64,000 bases of DNA from Fratercula arctica (Eukaryota; Chordata; Aves; Charadriiformes; Alcidae), in the NCBI GenBank assembly GCA_947846985.1, contig CANTUZ010000007.1, positions 32,058,355 to 32,122,354 of the forward strand, written 5' to 3'. This document shows positions 1 to 14,207 of this stretch, one piece after another. Position numbers and translations under genes: made by a program. The notes below the pieces were generated by a model. That model ran no database searches. It was not told the DNA's origin and worked only from the letters and a program-made list of their open reading frames with translations. The first letter of the stretch is position 1. Each line of letters starts with the position of its first letter.

Positions 1-3000
1 CAAATCTTTATAATGGCTTTTTTTTTTCCCCCGGTCCCCATGAGGAGTCTGTCTTTTCTTTCACAGACTCTTCAAAGTGAGAGAAACCTGCATTTTTAGC
101 TCTTCTCTGAATGAGGCTTCTGTTTTGCCTATAAGAATGATTATAAATGCTCCCTAATGGCTACAAGTATCAAAATTCTCAAACCAAAAATAGGAACCAA
201 GACTCTTTTAACACAGATATGACCATAACCAAGCCTTGCCCTTGAAGTCCCGCTACACGTCCATCAACAATTTCCCATGTCACTGAGTTTTACTATTTTT
301 GTTCCTAAGCTTCTGTTAGTTTCCCAGTCGGATTCAGTCCACCAGCTGCAGTACAAAGGTTTTCTCTGAAGGAAAACATCTCCTGCGATTCGAGTTGTTG
401 TGTTTTTATTTTTAAGTTCAGTGGAGTGGCAGCAGCAGCAGACATTTTTGGCTACAAAACCCCTTGGTAGGTGGTTAGCACTGGGAGCCAGCGCTGTGAA
501 AAGGTGAGACAGACAAGAAACCTGTTAAGAACTTGACCCTTATTTCCCGGTCCCTGTAGCAAGCACTGTGCCTTCTGTCTGGAAGAGCTCGATGATTTTA
601 GTGACTATTTCACTCTATTTTCAGAGTGGATTCAGCTTCCAGTCCTCATGCCTTCTTGGGTCTGCTTTTTATTATTAGGGAGATTAAAATAAAACAACAT
701 AAATGTAGCTGAAAAACTTCTCCCTAGGTTTAGCTGAGAGCAGGGCTCCCGCAGCTTGACTCAGCTCATATTCCACCTCCTCGCTCACTTTGAACTCAGT
801 ACTGATTTCCTCTTTTATTTGGGACGGGCGATGTGAGTCCGGAGACGGTGCTGCAGCGCACAAGCAGCTGCCGCAGCAGAGAGGAGTAAGAGGTGCTGGC
901 TGAAGGCATCGTCACTCACACCTGCAGCACCAAGCTCAAGTTTAAATAAAAATCTAAGCCATATATTCCCATATTATCCCACTCTTCATCATAGTTCCTC
1001 CAAGGCTAATCTCAGGATAATAACTTTTCATCACGTAAGCTACCCATTTAACATTTTCTTAGCTCTTTGGTGAAGGGGAGTAACTGTGCAGCTGTCTTAA
1101 ATTAATTTGAGAGTTAGAAAAAAATATTGATTTCATTCATCTATCTGTAAAATTATTAATACTAGTTCCATCTATTATTTATAAATCCATTTTGCATTCT
1201 AAACTGCAACACACACTGTTGCTTACGCTTAATGCTGCCTGCACATTTTACCGATGAAGTGCCGCATTCTCCACATTTCTGCATCATATCTTTTTAATAA
1301 ATGTCTACATTTCTGCAATCATGTATCTCTCTAAGAAAGTTTTTACACCTTTTGTATAGCTCACCAATTCTGTTGTATCGCTACTTTCTCACCCGACATG
1401 TTCATGAAACTTAGTAGAACATTTTTCATGTTAATTGAATGTTCTGCTCATATATACAGATATTTATAATCTCCTGGGGAAAAAGCTGTTTTAGTGGTTT
1501 TTCACAGCACAATTCATTTTCATATTTTTACTTATTCACAGAAAATGCTAGGATTAAAAATAGTTTAGGCTGCAAGCTTTGTTGAAAGCTTTTTTCCCTA
1601 AAATTCTAAATCACATGATTTCACACGTAAACAAAAATCTGTATCATTTTGAGACATGAAAAAGTGACAGAAAAAAGAATATTTTTAAAATATATTCATT
1701 TATTGCAAATAGTCACGTAAATTGGTCGCTAATACATTTTTGATGAACTTTTCTGGTACAAAATCGTCCTGTTTATAATTCTAATATACATACTAGAATG
1801 TAAAAGTTTATTCTTTTGCTACTAAAATACTGCTGGCATCAAAGCTTTTCAGGAATTGTGACTCACATTTTTGCTATCTTTACAATTTCGATATCAAGAA
1901 AAAGGGATCCTTTGGTGATTTTATAAATTCCTAGTTTACCATTTGCTATACTTTTATCTCCCCAGGCTCAGAGTTTCTTTGCAAATCTTGCTGTATTCAA
2001 GTGCTTTATTCAGGTTAACTGGTGGATATTTAGCCTGAACTTCTTTTACATTCATTCAAATGCTTAAATAAATTTTGTGGAAAGAGCTATCAGGGATGGT
2101 TTTTAGAAATCTGAGTCCTTTGTTTCTACTCCAAATCTCCAAATAGAACACAAATAAAATGTCCAAAAAAGAACTCTTCAAATTAAAAATTTAATTTCAA
2201 ATCAGTATGCATGCAAAAATTGGGTGTTTTTCTGGAGAGGGTCCATGGCAGTACTTCAGTCCATGGTCTCAATAGCTGAAGTCACCCTATCACAAAAAGA
2301 AAAAAAAATATTTGAGAGCTAGTAGTTGGAGTTGCCTAACAAAAAGGAAAACTTTATATGACAATTAATTTTGTTAGTGCAATTATTGCGCAGAATATTA
2401 TCAATGTATTTTGTCTAAATCTCTCCAAGTATTTTAAATAGATAATTTGGGAGCTGGAAGCATGGTTTTCTATCTGAATATTTTAAACTTTTTTTTGTGA
2501 GCCATGGATACAAGTGCAAGTGGCTACTGAGGACATTTTCAACGCTGACAGCGAGGCAAAGATATTTGAATATTTGGCTTTGGACACTTACCCAGGTGGT
2601 GCCGTGCTGTAAGATGCAGTGTCTGCCTTGAAGAATCTGAAAAGGCCACTGGCTGGCCACCCAGCTGGTGCCTGGTTTTCCAGGCACACGATCTGACTTT
2701 AATCTAGTGTTTTGCCAGGATTTGTCATAGAAAAGATTTCAAAAATAGAGTACTGTATCCTGGTTAAATGACATTTTCTAAAAATATCAAACCAGACTTA
2801 TTTTCCAAAGACTTGCTCATCTCCACTCTTACTATGCCAGCACAAGCAAGCTACATTCTCCTGTTATTTAAATGAGTAAGACACTTGGTTCAACTCCTTC
2901 ATTTAAGAATAATTTGAAACTTTTCAACATTTATTTCAAATGAATACATTTTGTTTGTACAAAATGAGATCGTAAGTACTTGTATGTACGAGTACCGTGG

Positions 3001-5060
3001 CTTATAACAGTCTTGTGATTTTTTCCTAAACTGAAGGGGTCTTTTGGCAACCAGCAATGATCCAGCCATATTGTTGACTGACAGAAGAATTTTGCCTTTT
3101 TATACAAAGTCCAGATTATTATTCTCGATGAGATTTGGGACGGGCCACTGCAGGCATAGGCTGTGACCCTGTTTGTTGAGATAACATTTTCAAATTTTTT
3201 AACTTATCAGAAATCTATGTCTTTGACAGTAAAATGTTCCCAAGACAAATATTTCTTTTATGCTGAAGATAAGCATTCCCCTTTGTACAATTTCATCTGT
3301 ATCAAGTTAATAGCTCTGAAATATGACTTGATTTTAGTCTCATGTTCCGTGCACCCCTTTGTCAGTGTAGCACCTATAAAGTGAGGCAGAATCAGGGCAA
3401 GCTTTCATGGCATCACATCTGCTTACCCACTGCCTGAGCTTAGTCACTCTGAGACTCTCCGTTTCAGGAACCAAGAGAAAAGTGTTTTAACTGGAGCACA
3501 AGGCTCAACATTTAAGGGGGCCATCTCTGCAGCATAGAGATGTGATAGGGAGAGGATTGACATTAGAAAATAATACAGAATTAAATTTCCATCTTCTAGA
3601 ACTCAGGTCTTCACCTTTTATGGGTCTGTTGTGTCAGTCTTGTGGTTAAAAAGCAATAACTACTATTTGAGTATTCCTTCCTAGTCATTTGTGTCCCTTC
3701 TCTCACAGTTATTGCAGCTGGATCATGCTTCCTAGTTGGCTTAGGAAAAGAACATTATTATGTATTACAAATTATCATAGTAAAGTTACGTTTATGTCCA
3801 TGAAGAATCTTGTTGCATGGAGTAAAAAAATCCTTCGGGCTCCTAGCTTGCCCTTTTCTTCCTACAGGCATAACATGATGAGCTGTGTCAATCAGAATGT
3901 ATTCATGTATTAATACCACTTAAGCAAAGCATAAGGGCCTGGTTTGACTTGGAAAGTGGGTATGCTAATTATCTTGAATTTGCAAGAATTTGACTCAATA
4001 GGAACAACTTGACATTTAATTTGAAAGGTCTAAATGTTTCTGTAGAGTTCAGATAACAATGTTGCTGGTAAGATATTCCTTTTTTTTCTTTCCCAAATGA
4101 CACTACAAATACAAAAGTTCATTTGCAAATGTTTAGCTAAAATAAAATGACTTACATGAAGGCCTATCAATGCAGCTGACACAGATTCCGATTAAGTGGA
4201 ATCCCCGGCAATAGCGTCTGCCACAGAAGTTGGGCCATTTGCTTTTCTTGAATCCTCGCTGGCTTTAGATGCTTTCAAATCTTTTCTAATCCTTGCTGAA
4301 GGGCATAGCTAATTAACCTGGGAACGGTGCTATGCTACTGCTTTTTCAAACTACAATGACATACCTGCACAATATTGAACTGTGTCTGTAGATATATCAA
4401 GTAGCTCAGGGAAAAATATGTTCGCGGTATGGCACAAAGCCACCTTTCTCTCCCCTTTTTTAAGACATACAAAGGATACCTCTCTGACTGAAAAGCATCA
4501 GAGACATGCCATTTGCTGAGCTGCACCTACAACATCTCACTGATGACAACAATTATTAATTTATTTATTTCCATGCTTTATACTTCCAAAGCACGTTAGC
4601 TCTTCAACGCATTCATTGCCCTGTTTCATTGCCATTTTCCCTTAGCAAAGTCATATTTGGCATCTCCTTTGAGTCTAGTTTTCACGTTGGTGTTAAAAAA
4701 TTGTGCTTTGAAGTACTGCTGCCTCTGAAATTGTAGAAGTATGATATTGTGTTGACCACTGCTTCACTCTCCATTTTTTTTAGTTCACAGAGTTAGAAAT
4801 TGATTAGTTAATGGAGCTTAAGCTCCATGGCTTGCAGCATGCTGCACCCTTTCATTAGCCATGAATCCAAGATAAACACAGTGATTTAGGTCTGCTAAGC
4901 AAATCCATCAGCTATGCAGCATGACAGGTTGCTGCTGCTTTTGCTTTTGGGTCTTTGTTGAAATAGACTGCTAACAGCCACTTTTTTTCCATATTATATC
5001 AAAAAGCTTGTTTTACTCTCAATAAGATGTGTTAGGGCACCGTGGAGGTGGCTGCTCCCA
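1..5060. other. Upstream intergenic sequence, no gene recognised
   Basis: AT-rich sequence with many T- and A-runs and stop codons in all frames. Short open frames (for example 2415-2687 on the minus strand and 3163-3384 on the plus strand) show no recognisable domain, biased codon use or convincing splice context. The stretch around 820-960 is locally more GC-rich but I see no supportable exon. No tRNA-like B box, LTR ends or tandem array was seen. Confidence 0.6.
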
Positions 5061-5622
5061 AGTATACCTTGGAGTACTGCTCTGGTGAGACCCCACCTGG
5101 AGTACTGCGTCCACCTCTGGAGCCCTCAGCACAGGAAAAACCTGTTGGAGAGAGTCCAGAGGAGAGCCACAAAAATGATCAGAGGGCTGGAGCACCTCTG
5201 CTATGAGGACAGGCTGGTGGAGTTGGGGTTGTTCAGCCTGGAGAAGAGAAGGCTGCAGGGAGACCTTATTGTGGCCTTTCAGTACTTAAAGGGGGCCTAC
5301 AGGAAAGATGGGGACAGACTTTTTAGCAGGGCCTGTTGTGGTAGGACAAGGGGCAACGGCTTAAAACTAAAAGAGGGAAGGTTGAGACTAGATAGAAGGA
5401 AGAATGTTTTTACAATGAGGGTGGTGAAACACTGACCCAGGTTGCCCAAAGAGGTGGTAGATGCCCCATCCCTGGAAACATTCCAGGTCAGGCTGTATGG
5501 GGCTCTGAGCAACCTGATCTCGTTGAAGATGTCCCCGCTCATTGCCGGGGGCGGGGTTGGACTAGATGGCCATGAAAGGTTCCTTCCAACCCAAACTATT
5601 CTGTGCTTCTTTGATTCTATAA
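5061..5622 (+). mobile_element. CR1-type LINE, 5'-truncated 3' fragment
   Basis: The plus strand encodes the C-terminal part of a CR1 reverse-transcriptase protein from about 5085. Recognisable blocks include [43 protein letters not shown] and RTRGNG. An in-frame stop (TGA at 5433-5435) replaces the usual codon before the final block, whose remnant PKEVVDAPSLETFQ continues from about 5445 in another frame. The 3' end has the typical CR1 tail: a GGTTGGACTAGATGGCC block, a TTCCTTCCAACCC block and a terminal GATTCTAT motif. TGCTCCC occurs just before (5053-5059) and just after (5628-5634) and may be a short target-site duplication. The copy is dead, being truncated, broken and frameshifted, but its low divergence from the family pattern makes it the youngest-looking repeat here. 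Confidence 0.93.
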
Positions 5623-8600
5623 TGAGTGCTCCCCATGGAGCAGGGTCTCACAGACAGGATTGAGGTGCCCTGGGGGGCTGGCAGGGGGCCCTGGGTGATG
5701 GAGGTGGGAGAAGAAAGGCATCAGAAAGATGAGATGACAGTATGTAAATCCATCTGCTCTTTCCAGATGCCACTACACCTTTTCTGATTAAAATTGTTAA
5801 TTTAAATGATTTTTGAGTAATTCCAGGTGAGCTGAGACACTCTCATAAATCTGTGCTATCCTTCTATCCATGTATGTACTCAAATAGCCCAAGTTGTTGG
5901 GTGCTTAATTACAAATACACATTTGTTCGAGTTTTCTATTGGTACCTCTAGAGGAAACCAAGCGACAAGCTGACTAAACAGCAGGAGACTGTAAGTTTTG
6001 GTGATGCAGGCTTTATTCTGACTCAAAATTGTTGCATTTAAATGTACGCTGGAAGGGCAACATACTCCAAACTCCAGGTTTCAGTTGCATTTAAAAGAGT
6101 GGCCTGGCTATAGATGTCACTGTGTATGCTACTAGAGAGGAAGTAGTTTACGCATCATTCTCCACATATTACCATCTGTATGTGGTAGTGAGTTTTTTGC
6201 AGGTATGTATTTATTGAGGAAAAGTACATGGTAAATAAGACTCCCTTTAATGCAATGCAGAGCTGCCCTGGTTTTATTCACTGCACAATAAAAGAGCAAA
6301 ACTCACACCGTTACTGACACTGACATATTCACTAATGTAATGCTTGGTTTTACTTACAGTCATCCAAAGTAATACAGAATATTCTCTTAAAACACATCTG
6401 ATAATGAAAAGGACATATTAATGAGATTACTGAAACAGAAGGCCTTAAACTGGGACTTGTTTTAAAATTTACCAGTGCTTTTCTGATCTTTAATTCTATT
6501 TACTATATGGAAAAAAATAAGGTGGAAAATAAGGATGGGTGATGAAGAATGGTATTGGGTCAAGCAACAGGATTCCTAAGACAGAAGACTTTGGGGACAA
6601 AATGAATCAAAATGTCCATGTGAGTGTAAAATGTATTATTATTTTATAATGAAATGTGTGAAATACATAATGAAATACAGATTTTTCAATTGGAAAATAC
6701 AGAAATCAAAATTAGTTATTGATACTGATGAACACTGATGATTGACATTAATTAAAGTTTCACAGCTGAAATTCCCTGGTCAGCAATACATTGATACAGT
6801 CAGGAAACTCAAATTCCCACAGCTCATCTTTGGTGCATTAAAACATAATAAACACAGTATTTCTATCATCTAAAATACTTCCTGCTTGAATTACAAATGA
6901 GGGGATCACTCTTTATGGGAGTTACTCCTGTTCTTTAACGCAAAACATCTATTGTCAGCCGTTGTCAGGGACAGGATATTAGACTAAAAAGGCTTTTGAT
7001 ATGATTCAACACATTCGTCCCGTGTTCCTGTATTCTTATCTTGCTTTCAAAAGGAGACAACTCTATTTCTGCACCAAATGCTGCTTTCAAGTGCATCACC
7101 ACAGCAGCATCGCCTTATGATAACAAGCATGGGTGACAGCGGCTAGCCCTGTATCTAAAAAAGATTTGGCATCCTGTCTTAACTCAAAGGAGATAAAAGG
7201 GCATTTTCTAGATACGGTTGTTCAAGAAGCAGCATCTATTAGGAACCCAGCAGTACAAACTATATTGCCAGTAGGTAGATACAGCAATTGGCAAAAGTAT
7301 ACAACATTCCCCTCCTCTTAAATATCTTCCCTTTAAAGTTACATTATTCCATTTTATCTGGACTAAGATTAAACAAGATAATATGTATGGAGGAAGTAAA
7401 ACAGATTGGAAACAATAATGGTCTTCATTTAAAGAAATTGTTTAAACAAATAGTGATTAATACAAAGTGCCTGCAAAGCTTTGAAATGGCTCTCTTCTTT
7501 CATGAAACAAGTAATTTGCATTTAAACAAATTCCTCTGTTGTAGATAAAATAAAATGACGTGGTTAGTATAGAATGAAAACTATTTGGCATCAAACCATC
7601 AATGCTTCAATGTTACTGTTATCTCAAAGACAGAGAAGAGATGGAAGATTACTTTGTAAACATGCTTCTTAATAGGATAATTTTCTAATGAGCGATAGCA
7701 GTTTGTGATAAGATTTAATCTTACACAGTCTTTTTGCAAAATATATGTGATGCTATAGGATCAAAAAAGTAGGATATTTTATCTACAAAAGACAATGGCT
7801 CTCTCCCAAGGAGGACACTTCACCTGATATACTTGGTCTCACAAAACCTCAGGAATCACGCTGTGCTTTTAGAAATATTCACAAGTGAATAATTTTTGTG
7901 AAATAGTGAATGATGAAAATGTGTTTTACTATAGACCAGAAGAAAAACCCAAACTCCTGCTATTCTCATGTTAAAAAAAAGTAAACTGAGGAACTGACAG
8001 TTCAGGAATGCAGCTGATTTTCCACTTCCAAAAATGTCAAGAGGCGTATCAGTGTGACATGCTGCCAGCCTTTTGAAGATGGCAGATGGTGGAGTTAATT
8101 GTGATATGGAATGAAAGGTAAGGAAGAATTTAAACACTTTAATTTCGCAGCCTAAACATTTGAAGACGGTACCACTCTGTCATAGTGTGGAACGCGTGCT
8201 TTGTGGGACAATTGTGCTGAAACTGCATTATGAATTACAGGATTATGCAGCAAAGGCTGCAACTCTTTGCCTTCTCTCAAACTCTCACCTGCAAACGGAT
8301 CAATCGAGCATGGATGGAAACTGTCGCATGGATTTCCTTACCTTCATAGATTTGGTAGTGCCAGAACTGGCATTTTCAGCTGATCTTGTACTTTTGGAAA
8401 CACATGAAGGTCATGTGAAGGCTATGGGTTTAGCAAGAGGTCCAAAGGGCTCAGAGTGGGGTTTATATTGTTTAAGTAGTTTATTGCTTTCCTTTCAGGA
8501 AGTGCTTATGGTAAACAGGTTTACCATTTGCTCTTCCACTTCAAGGAATTTCCTCTGAATCCCTCAGATTTTCACTGTTCTTCAACATGAATGTGGAGCT

Positions 8601-10689
8601 ATTGAGTAACGTGAGATGCTTTGTACTGCTATATTATTTGTATACTTGATCTCATGGCTTTTATCTTCATCTTTGTTTTTACGATACTGTATCTTTTAGA
8701 ATCAAATCTACTCTATATTCTATCATTTCATTTATTTCCCTTACTTTGGCTTGCTGTGACTGGGGAGAAAAGTTAGTTGACTAAATCAAACAAGATAACA
8801 GAACCAGGGAGAAACACTTGAAGAAACTGGTGGATGAGGGATATTTCCTTTATTCCCAAGGACTCAGAACAACCATTGTGCTTATCCTATTTTTAGAGGA
8901 AAAAAAAAAACCAACCAAAACATTTTTCAGGCCCTTCCATGCCAGTCAGGGGTACAGATTAAAGGTGAGAAGCCGGTGACAAGGGCGGGATAGGCATAAG
9001 TTTTAGTGGACGTACAATAAAAGTGTCGACCCACAGTCAGAAAAGAAGGAGCAGAGGAGTACGTGCTTGTGGGAGACCTGAGCAAGTGGGAAAAACTTCT
9101 GAACCTCTGGAGAAATATAAACCAAACCAAAGGAAAGCGCTGCCTAAACTAATAAAGGCTTTGAAGATTCCAACTCAACATCTTCTCAGCTGCCTTTCCA
9201 AAAAAATGAAGGGAAATCAGAATTGCTTGTGTGTCACTTTTAGGTGAATCGCCTTACCGGTTGAATTGGTGCTTGTAGTGGGGTGCTAAATTTCCAAAAG
9301 AGGGGCTGTATGGATTTGCCATTTATGCTGACACCTGCTATCATAAATAGATGTCTGCATGAGTGAGATGAGAGCCATACCCGTCTCGTTTTGTTCCATG
9401 CATCTCTAGATGGATACTTCAGGTACTGAAAGAGAAAACTGGGAGAATTATAACATAGAAAAACTGGAATGGAGCAAGTTTCTATAATGTTCTGAAAAGC
9501 AATAAAACTGTGAAGAGTTCACTCAAACTGAAAACATACAGCTGCATCCTGGCCGGTGTAGCCAAGGAATGGAGGCATCCAAAGGAAACTGAATGGCTTC
9601 AAAAAGATTTACTGGTTGTGGGGTGTAAGTTTTTATTACTTTAGAAAATAAATACCCTTCCTTTCAGGAAGTCTTTAATAATGAAGTCTGAAACAGTAGA
9701 CTGGTGGATTCTGTACAACAGGCATCACAATCCAGACGGATATGGAATTTGTAAAGGCTTCCAAGAACAGGTCAATTGCACAGGCAGGAAAAAAATCATG
9801 GGTTCCCGCCCTGGTTCTTTGCTTCCCCCTGTCTTTACTGGTTTTGTTTTCATTTTTATTTTTTAAATATTTTAACTTTTCTTTTTTTGTACTGTGAAAC
9901 TCTCTATGCTAGGAATATTAATGGCTGAAAGATAAATATTCAGTAATTCTCTCCTTTTTTGTTTGGGTTTTTTTTTGCATTTTTGGTGTATAGCATTTTT
10001 CTGTGTTCCACAAGTTCATAATTTTCACGCCTCGCCATAAGTAAAATTCTCAAAGGTAATAAAAATAAAAGGAAACAGCATTCTTGATTTTCATAAAAAT
10101 ATCCCAAGAAATAAAAAGTGGAACAAATACCTAAAATATATACACAGCCAGGCTCTTTTGCATTTTTTTCCCACAAGCACCAGCTGTTTTTTGCATACTA
10201 GCACAAGGCACATATTTGCAGATTCAGTTTATGGGAGCTCACTGGGTGAGGATTAACAACTAATTTTAATTAATGTGGCAAAACCAAGTTCAAAGAAGAC
10301 AGAAAATTTGTAAATCTCGTAAGACCACTAATTCTGACTGCGTTCTTAGATGCAGAAAAGGTGCTGCACGGAATTCTCCATATTAACATGTTTACTAAGG
10401 TTTATCCACTGTAATCCTTTCTCCATCACTATTTCACAAGGAACCTCCTGATTTAGTGGATCTTTAATTACACCCTTGTGCCCCCCGATCTTCACTGTGT
10501 CTTTGCAACTTTTCTGTAAAACAGACAAATCTCCCTATTCTCATTTCAAGTGTTGAGCAAGCAGAAAACTTGGGGAAGACCAGGCTACCAAACCAAAGGG
10601 CTTGCTTTTCGGAGCAACTTACACCAATGCAATACCAATGGCATCAATACAAAAAGAACGGCGGACACGTTTTGATGGAAACAACTAAA
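5623..10689. other. Upstream intergenic sequence, no gene recognised
   Basis: AT-rich DNA between the two CR1 fragments. The longest open frame (8160-8558 plus, 132 codons) has no family resemblance I can name and no supporting splice or promoter signals; one such frame is expected by chance in a window this size. Short poly-A and poly-T runs are frequent, for example 8900-8911. Nothing else could be supported. Confidence 0.55.
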
Positions 10690-11215
10690 TTAGTAACAGG
10701 CAACTTGGGTTTCACAAGAATAAATCATGTCAAACCGCTCTAACTTTCCGTGACAGAATAACGAACCTTGTGGAGACATGAAGCAGTAAATGTTATATAT
10801 CTGGACTTTAGCAAGGCTTTTGGCATGGTCAGACATGCTGTTCTGGTAGTGAAGGGGAGGAAACAAAGCCTCGGAACTGCCTGAGGAACTCTGCTCAAAA
10901 AGCTGTTATTATTGTTTTCTGACAAAATTGGAAGGAGCCAGCGGGGTTTTGCTGTGGTTGGTCTTGAGCCTGAAGATTAATAAATACTTTCTGAGGGTTT
11001 AACCTGTCGAAGGTTCAGGATGAATGTTAGCAAAAATTTCCTAATGGGAGGATGGTCAAGCACTAGATTAACTGTGGGCTTTTCAATAACAGATTCTCTC
11101 ACACATTTCCCCAAGCACAAGTTTGACACTGTTCTTTTTGGGGACAAGGGGACAGATTCAGTGACAAGATGAGGTCCCTTTTTGGCTGATGCTCTATAAC
11201 TGCATGATTTAATGC
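10690..11215 (+). mobile_element. Old, degraded CR1/L3-like LINE fragment
   Basis: Plus-strand codons 10792-10821 spell VIYLDFSKAF, the hallmark block of CR1/L3 reverse transcriptases (normally followed by Asp; here Gly). The upstream DNA at about 10705-10790 matches the characteristic run leading into it (GGGTTTCACAAG, then CATGTCAAACC). Stops and frameshifts break the frame on both sides. From about 11015 to 11205 the sequence resembles the CR1 3' end (AGGATGAATG, then GGTCAAGCACT, then GAGGTCCCTTT) with heavy divergence. It is much older than the 5.1-5.6 kb copy. Boundaries are approximate, and the middle (10870-11000) may be internally deleted or unrelated. Confidence 0.7.
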
Positions 11216-14090
11216 TTTCCAGCTATGTAATAGGCAAATTACTTGTTTGAGATCAGGAAGCATCACACCAAATCACAACACAAATTGCTGGTGAAACATT
11301 CGTGTGCTCCTTTCTACCCCGCTTTCACCCTTCCCTGAGACACCGCTGACTCTACCAGATCACCCTCAGGTCTGCCTTAGAGATTACATCCTTTATGGCA
11401 TCACCAGAATAATGGCATAATTAACTGAGTAAAGGTGTCCTCAGAAAAGTTTCTGTTAAGTGGGTTGGTTTTGCCTCATTGGCTTTCTTAGTGTTTTCTA
11501 GATTCAACAGAAAGCCAAGAAATGGAAGTAGCAGCCGTTGCTGTAAACTGTATGGCCAAAATTGTTCAGGCTCATCCCCCCAGGGAGTCACACACCAGCT
11601 CTTCTCTCTGGGACACTTTGGGGCATCGTTAATGAGACTTCTCTTACCTGCACAATCTCCAAGAAATCTAAAAATGGTATCAACTACTGGAAAAGGGAGA
11701 AGGTCTTGGGATGGGGGAGGAGAAGAATTGTGTGATTTTACAGTTGGGTTCCTGACTGTGGAATATGAAATAGGGCTTTTGACCAATTCTGTACCCAACG
11801 TAGGGAGGACGGGACAGCCTGCCCTGCGGCTGCCATTAGAGCGGGGAATAGCTACGCACAGCGCTTGGAAACCAGTTCTGAGACATGCTTCCTCTGACAC
11901 GTAGAAGCAGTAACCCATACTGAGCTAAGTAACTAATAGTAAGCTGAGCTAATTAGTTTAATGAGCTAATACAAAGTAGCTACATCAGAGAGTCTCGCTT
12001 TGATGCTAATTCCCTCATGTAAGGAGTCCTTTCATGTCCTGGGCTACTGTTTAAACCACTGGACCAATTTGCCAGCCCCTGTTAATTTAAATCTGTTATT
12101 AATGAATGAGAAAGCATGTGGATCTGGTTGCAGTAGAAGAATATTTGTTTTATTTCGTCCTGGCATAGTTTTTCCCTCAGGTTTTGTCTCATTGAGAGGC
12201 AATACCAGGGAAGGAAGTGAATAGTGTGAAGTTCTTTCTGGAGCTTGTCACTCCGCTGCCACAAACAGCAGCAGCTTTTTTAATCTGTATGTTCACTTTA
12301 CTCTTCTATACTGTAAAGTACGTATTGCTGAGTGCGCCTCTCCTCCCCTGCTCCTACCACTAGCGTGAATACATTTTTTCCTATTTCTTGTACCTCTTTT
12401 TTCTGTTCATATTCTGCTTGCTGGAGATAGACTTTTCTGCTTACGCTCTCAGCCTTACCTTTCCTACTGAGTCAAATTTCTGTTACTGGGATCTGTGATG
12501 CGGTCACAAGCCTGCACACTAGTTTCTTTGACAACTTAAATACACAGCTGATGTCTCCTTCAACAATGATTCTATGACTTTTTGATATAAACTATGGAAA
12601 AAGCACCTGTGAGCCCATTTTAGTCAGATAAGAGCCCTTGAAATATTACTTTCTATTATTCAACGTTTTAAAAAGAGTTTAATAAGCTGCATTTTATCAA
12701 ACACCACTGTATCTTTTTCAAAGGCTTTTAGAGAGAGTGTCTCGCCGTTTTTGTTTCCCAAGCCCCATATAAGAAGAAAACGCACCAAATTTCTCTGGAA
12801 TCATTCCGTAGCGAATTCCAAAACAATATTTTCTATAGAAGTGGTGTCAGATTTTTACGGTTGCCCTATTTAATTTTCACAAGGTGAGTGTTGATGGCAC
12901 ACAGAGGAAGGGAACATATCTAGGGGAAGAAGCAGCATAATAGAAGATTTAGGGTTTAATGTACATGTACATGTAATGTACTACCTGTAAGATCCTGTTA
13001 TTAAATTCAGGGTGCATATACTACTGCATTTAATCCAATACAGTTGGGGGCTGCTGCCCAAAGGGATTGCTCCTCCTCTTCCCCATCCTCGGCCGCTTCC
13101 TCACGCTGGGTTTCTGTGGTGGATGGAGCAGCTGTGCTGCAGCAGGCGAGGCGTATCCACGAGCTGAGCCAGGTGACCAATCCCACCCAGAAAAACACCA
13201 TCTTTCCAGCTGGCCCACCTCATTCACCCAATTCCCTCTGTACCACACGATTACTGGGTGTGATACAAAGGAAATATTGTATTAATATATCTGGTATATA
13301 ATCGTAATTTGTTGGAAGTATCCACAGCTCTCAACATCAGCTACACCAGGAGAGATGTGTGTTACCAAAGGTCTGTCTTCTACATTATAAAGCAGGAAAA
13401 CTAAGTAAAGACTGGCACCTTACTGAAACGATTCAAGTAATCTAAGATCTTTAGCTCAGATTAAGCTTTATTAATTGATTGATTGACTCTCCAGGGTGGT
13501 GAAGGAAATGCAATTACACTGTGGACAGAACATTCAACTCCTGAAGGATGCTCTAGAAGGACATATTTTATTTGCGGATGAGCGAATGTTCAGCACATCT
13601 TGCTGCTGCATGGAACACCACAGACAAAACTTTAGGTAGCCAGAAACAGTGTTAAATATGTAAAAAATCAGCATTAATATTTTTAAACAATGTAACTTAC
13701 TGTAATTTTAAAAACATACACATTGATGGCTCTTCTTCTCCCTGCCTACAAATAACCAGTGGCAATTCTTTTATTTCAGTGCTGCAGAAATGTTTACTGA
13801 GAGTTCTGATTAAAGCCATCGCATAAAATTAATCACCTGTTTTCATATTTTAACATCGTGACTTACAGCATAAACTGTTCAGGACAGGGACACGGTGTAT
13901 CTAGAGGCTTCGTAACTAACACAGCAAAGCTTCCAATCTGATTGAGACTTCCTAGTGTTCCTACGGCTGAGACAATAAATTATTACTTCACGTGATTTCT
14001 ATCACATAATCCGCCAGTGTGGATGAGCAGTACCAAAATTCCCGCTTGTTCGTTGGCTAGGTTTCCTTTTGGCTGGGAGACGGAGCCTGG
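11216..14090. other. Upstream intergenic sequence, no gene recognised
   Basis: No recognisable gene. At 11421-11918 open frames of 165 codons (minus) and 141 codons (plus) overlap, and 13007-13301 holds several overlapping frames. These coincide with locally GC-richer DNA where stops are rarer, and none matches a family I know. Short simple repeats occur: TTGA units at 13474-13487 and a GTACAT alternation at 12961-12980. The last part approaches the HDX promoter and could hold distal regulatory DNA, which I cannot demonstrate by eye. Confidence 0.5.
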
Positions 14091-14114
14091 ACGAGGAGGA
14101 GGAGGAGGAGGAAG
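14091..14114. repeat. GGA/GAG trinucleotide repeat
   Basis: About seven GGA units run through a GC-rich patch upstream of the HDX CpG island. The overlapping open frames here read as poly-Glu, poly-Gly or poly-Ser/Leu depending on frame and strand, which is a product of the repeat and not evidence for a gene. Confidence 0.85.
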
Positions 14115-14207
14115 GCTGGCCTCCATGCGCCGGGCTGTACCGTGGTCTCCCACAGCACCACGAGCACATGGAGGTTGTGTTGTGGGGCTCGGACCATCGC
14201 CAGCTCT

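Noticed and set aside
8160..8558. 132-codon plus-strand open frame upstream of HDX
   Set aside because: No domain, no splice context and no similarity I can name.
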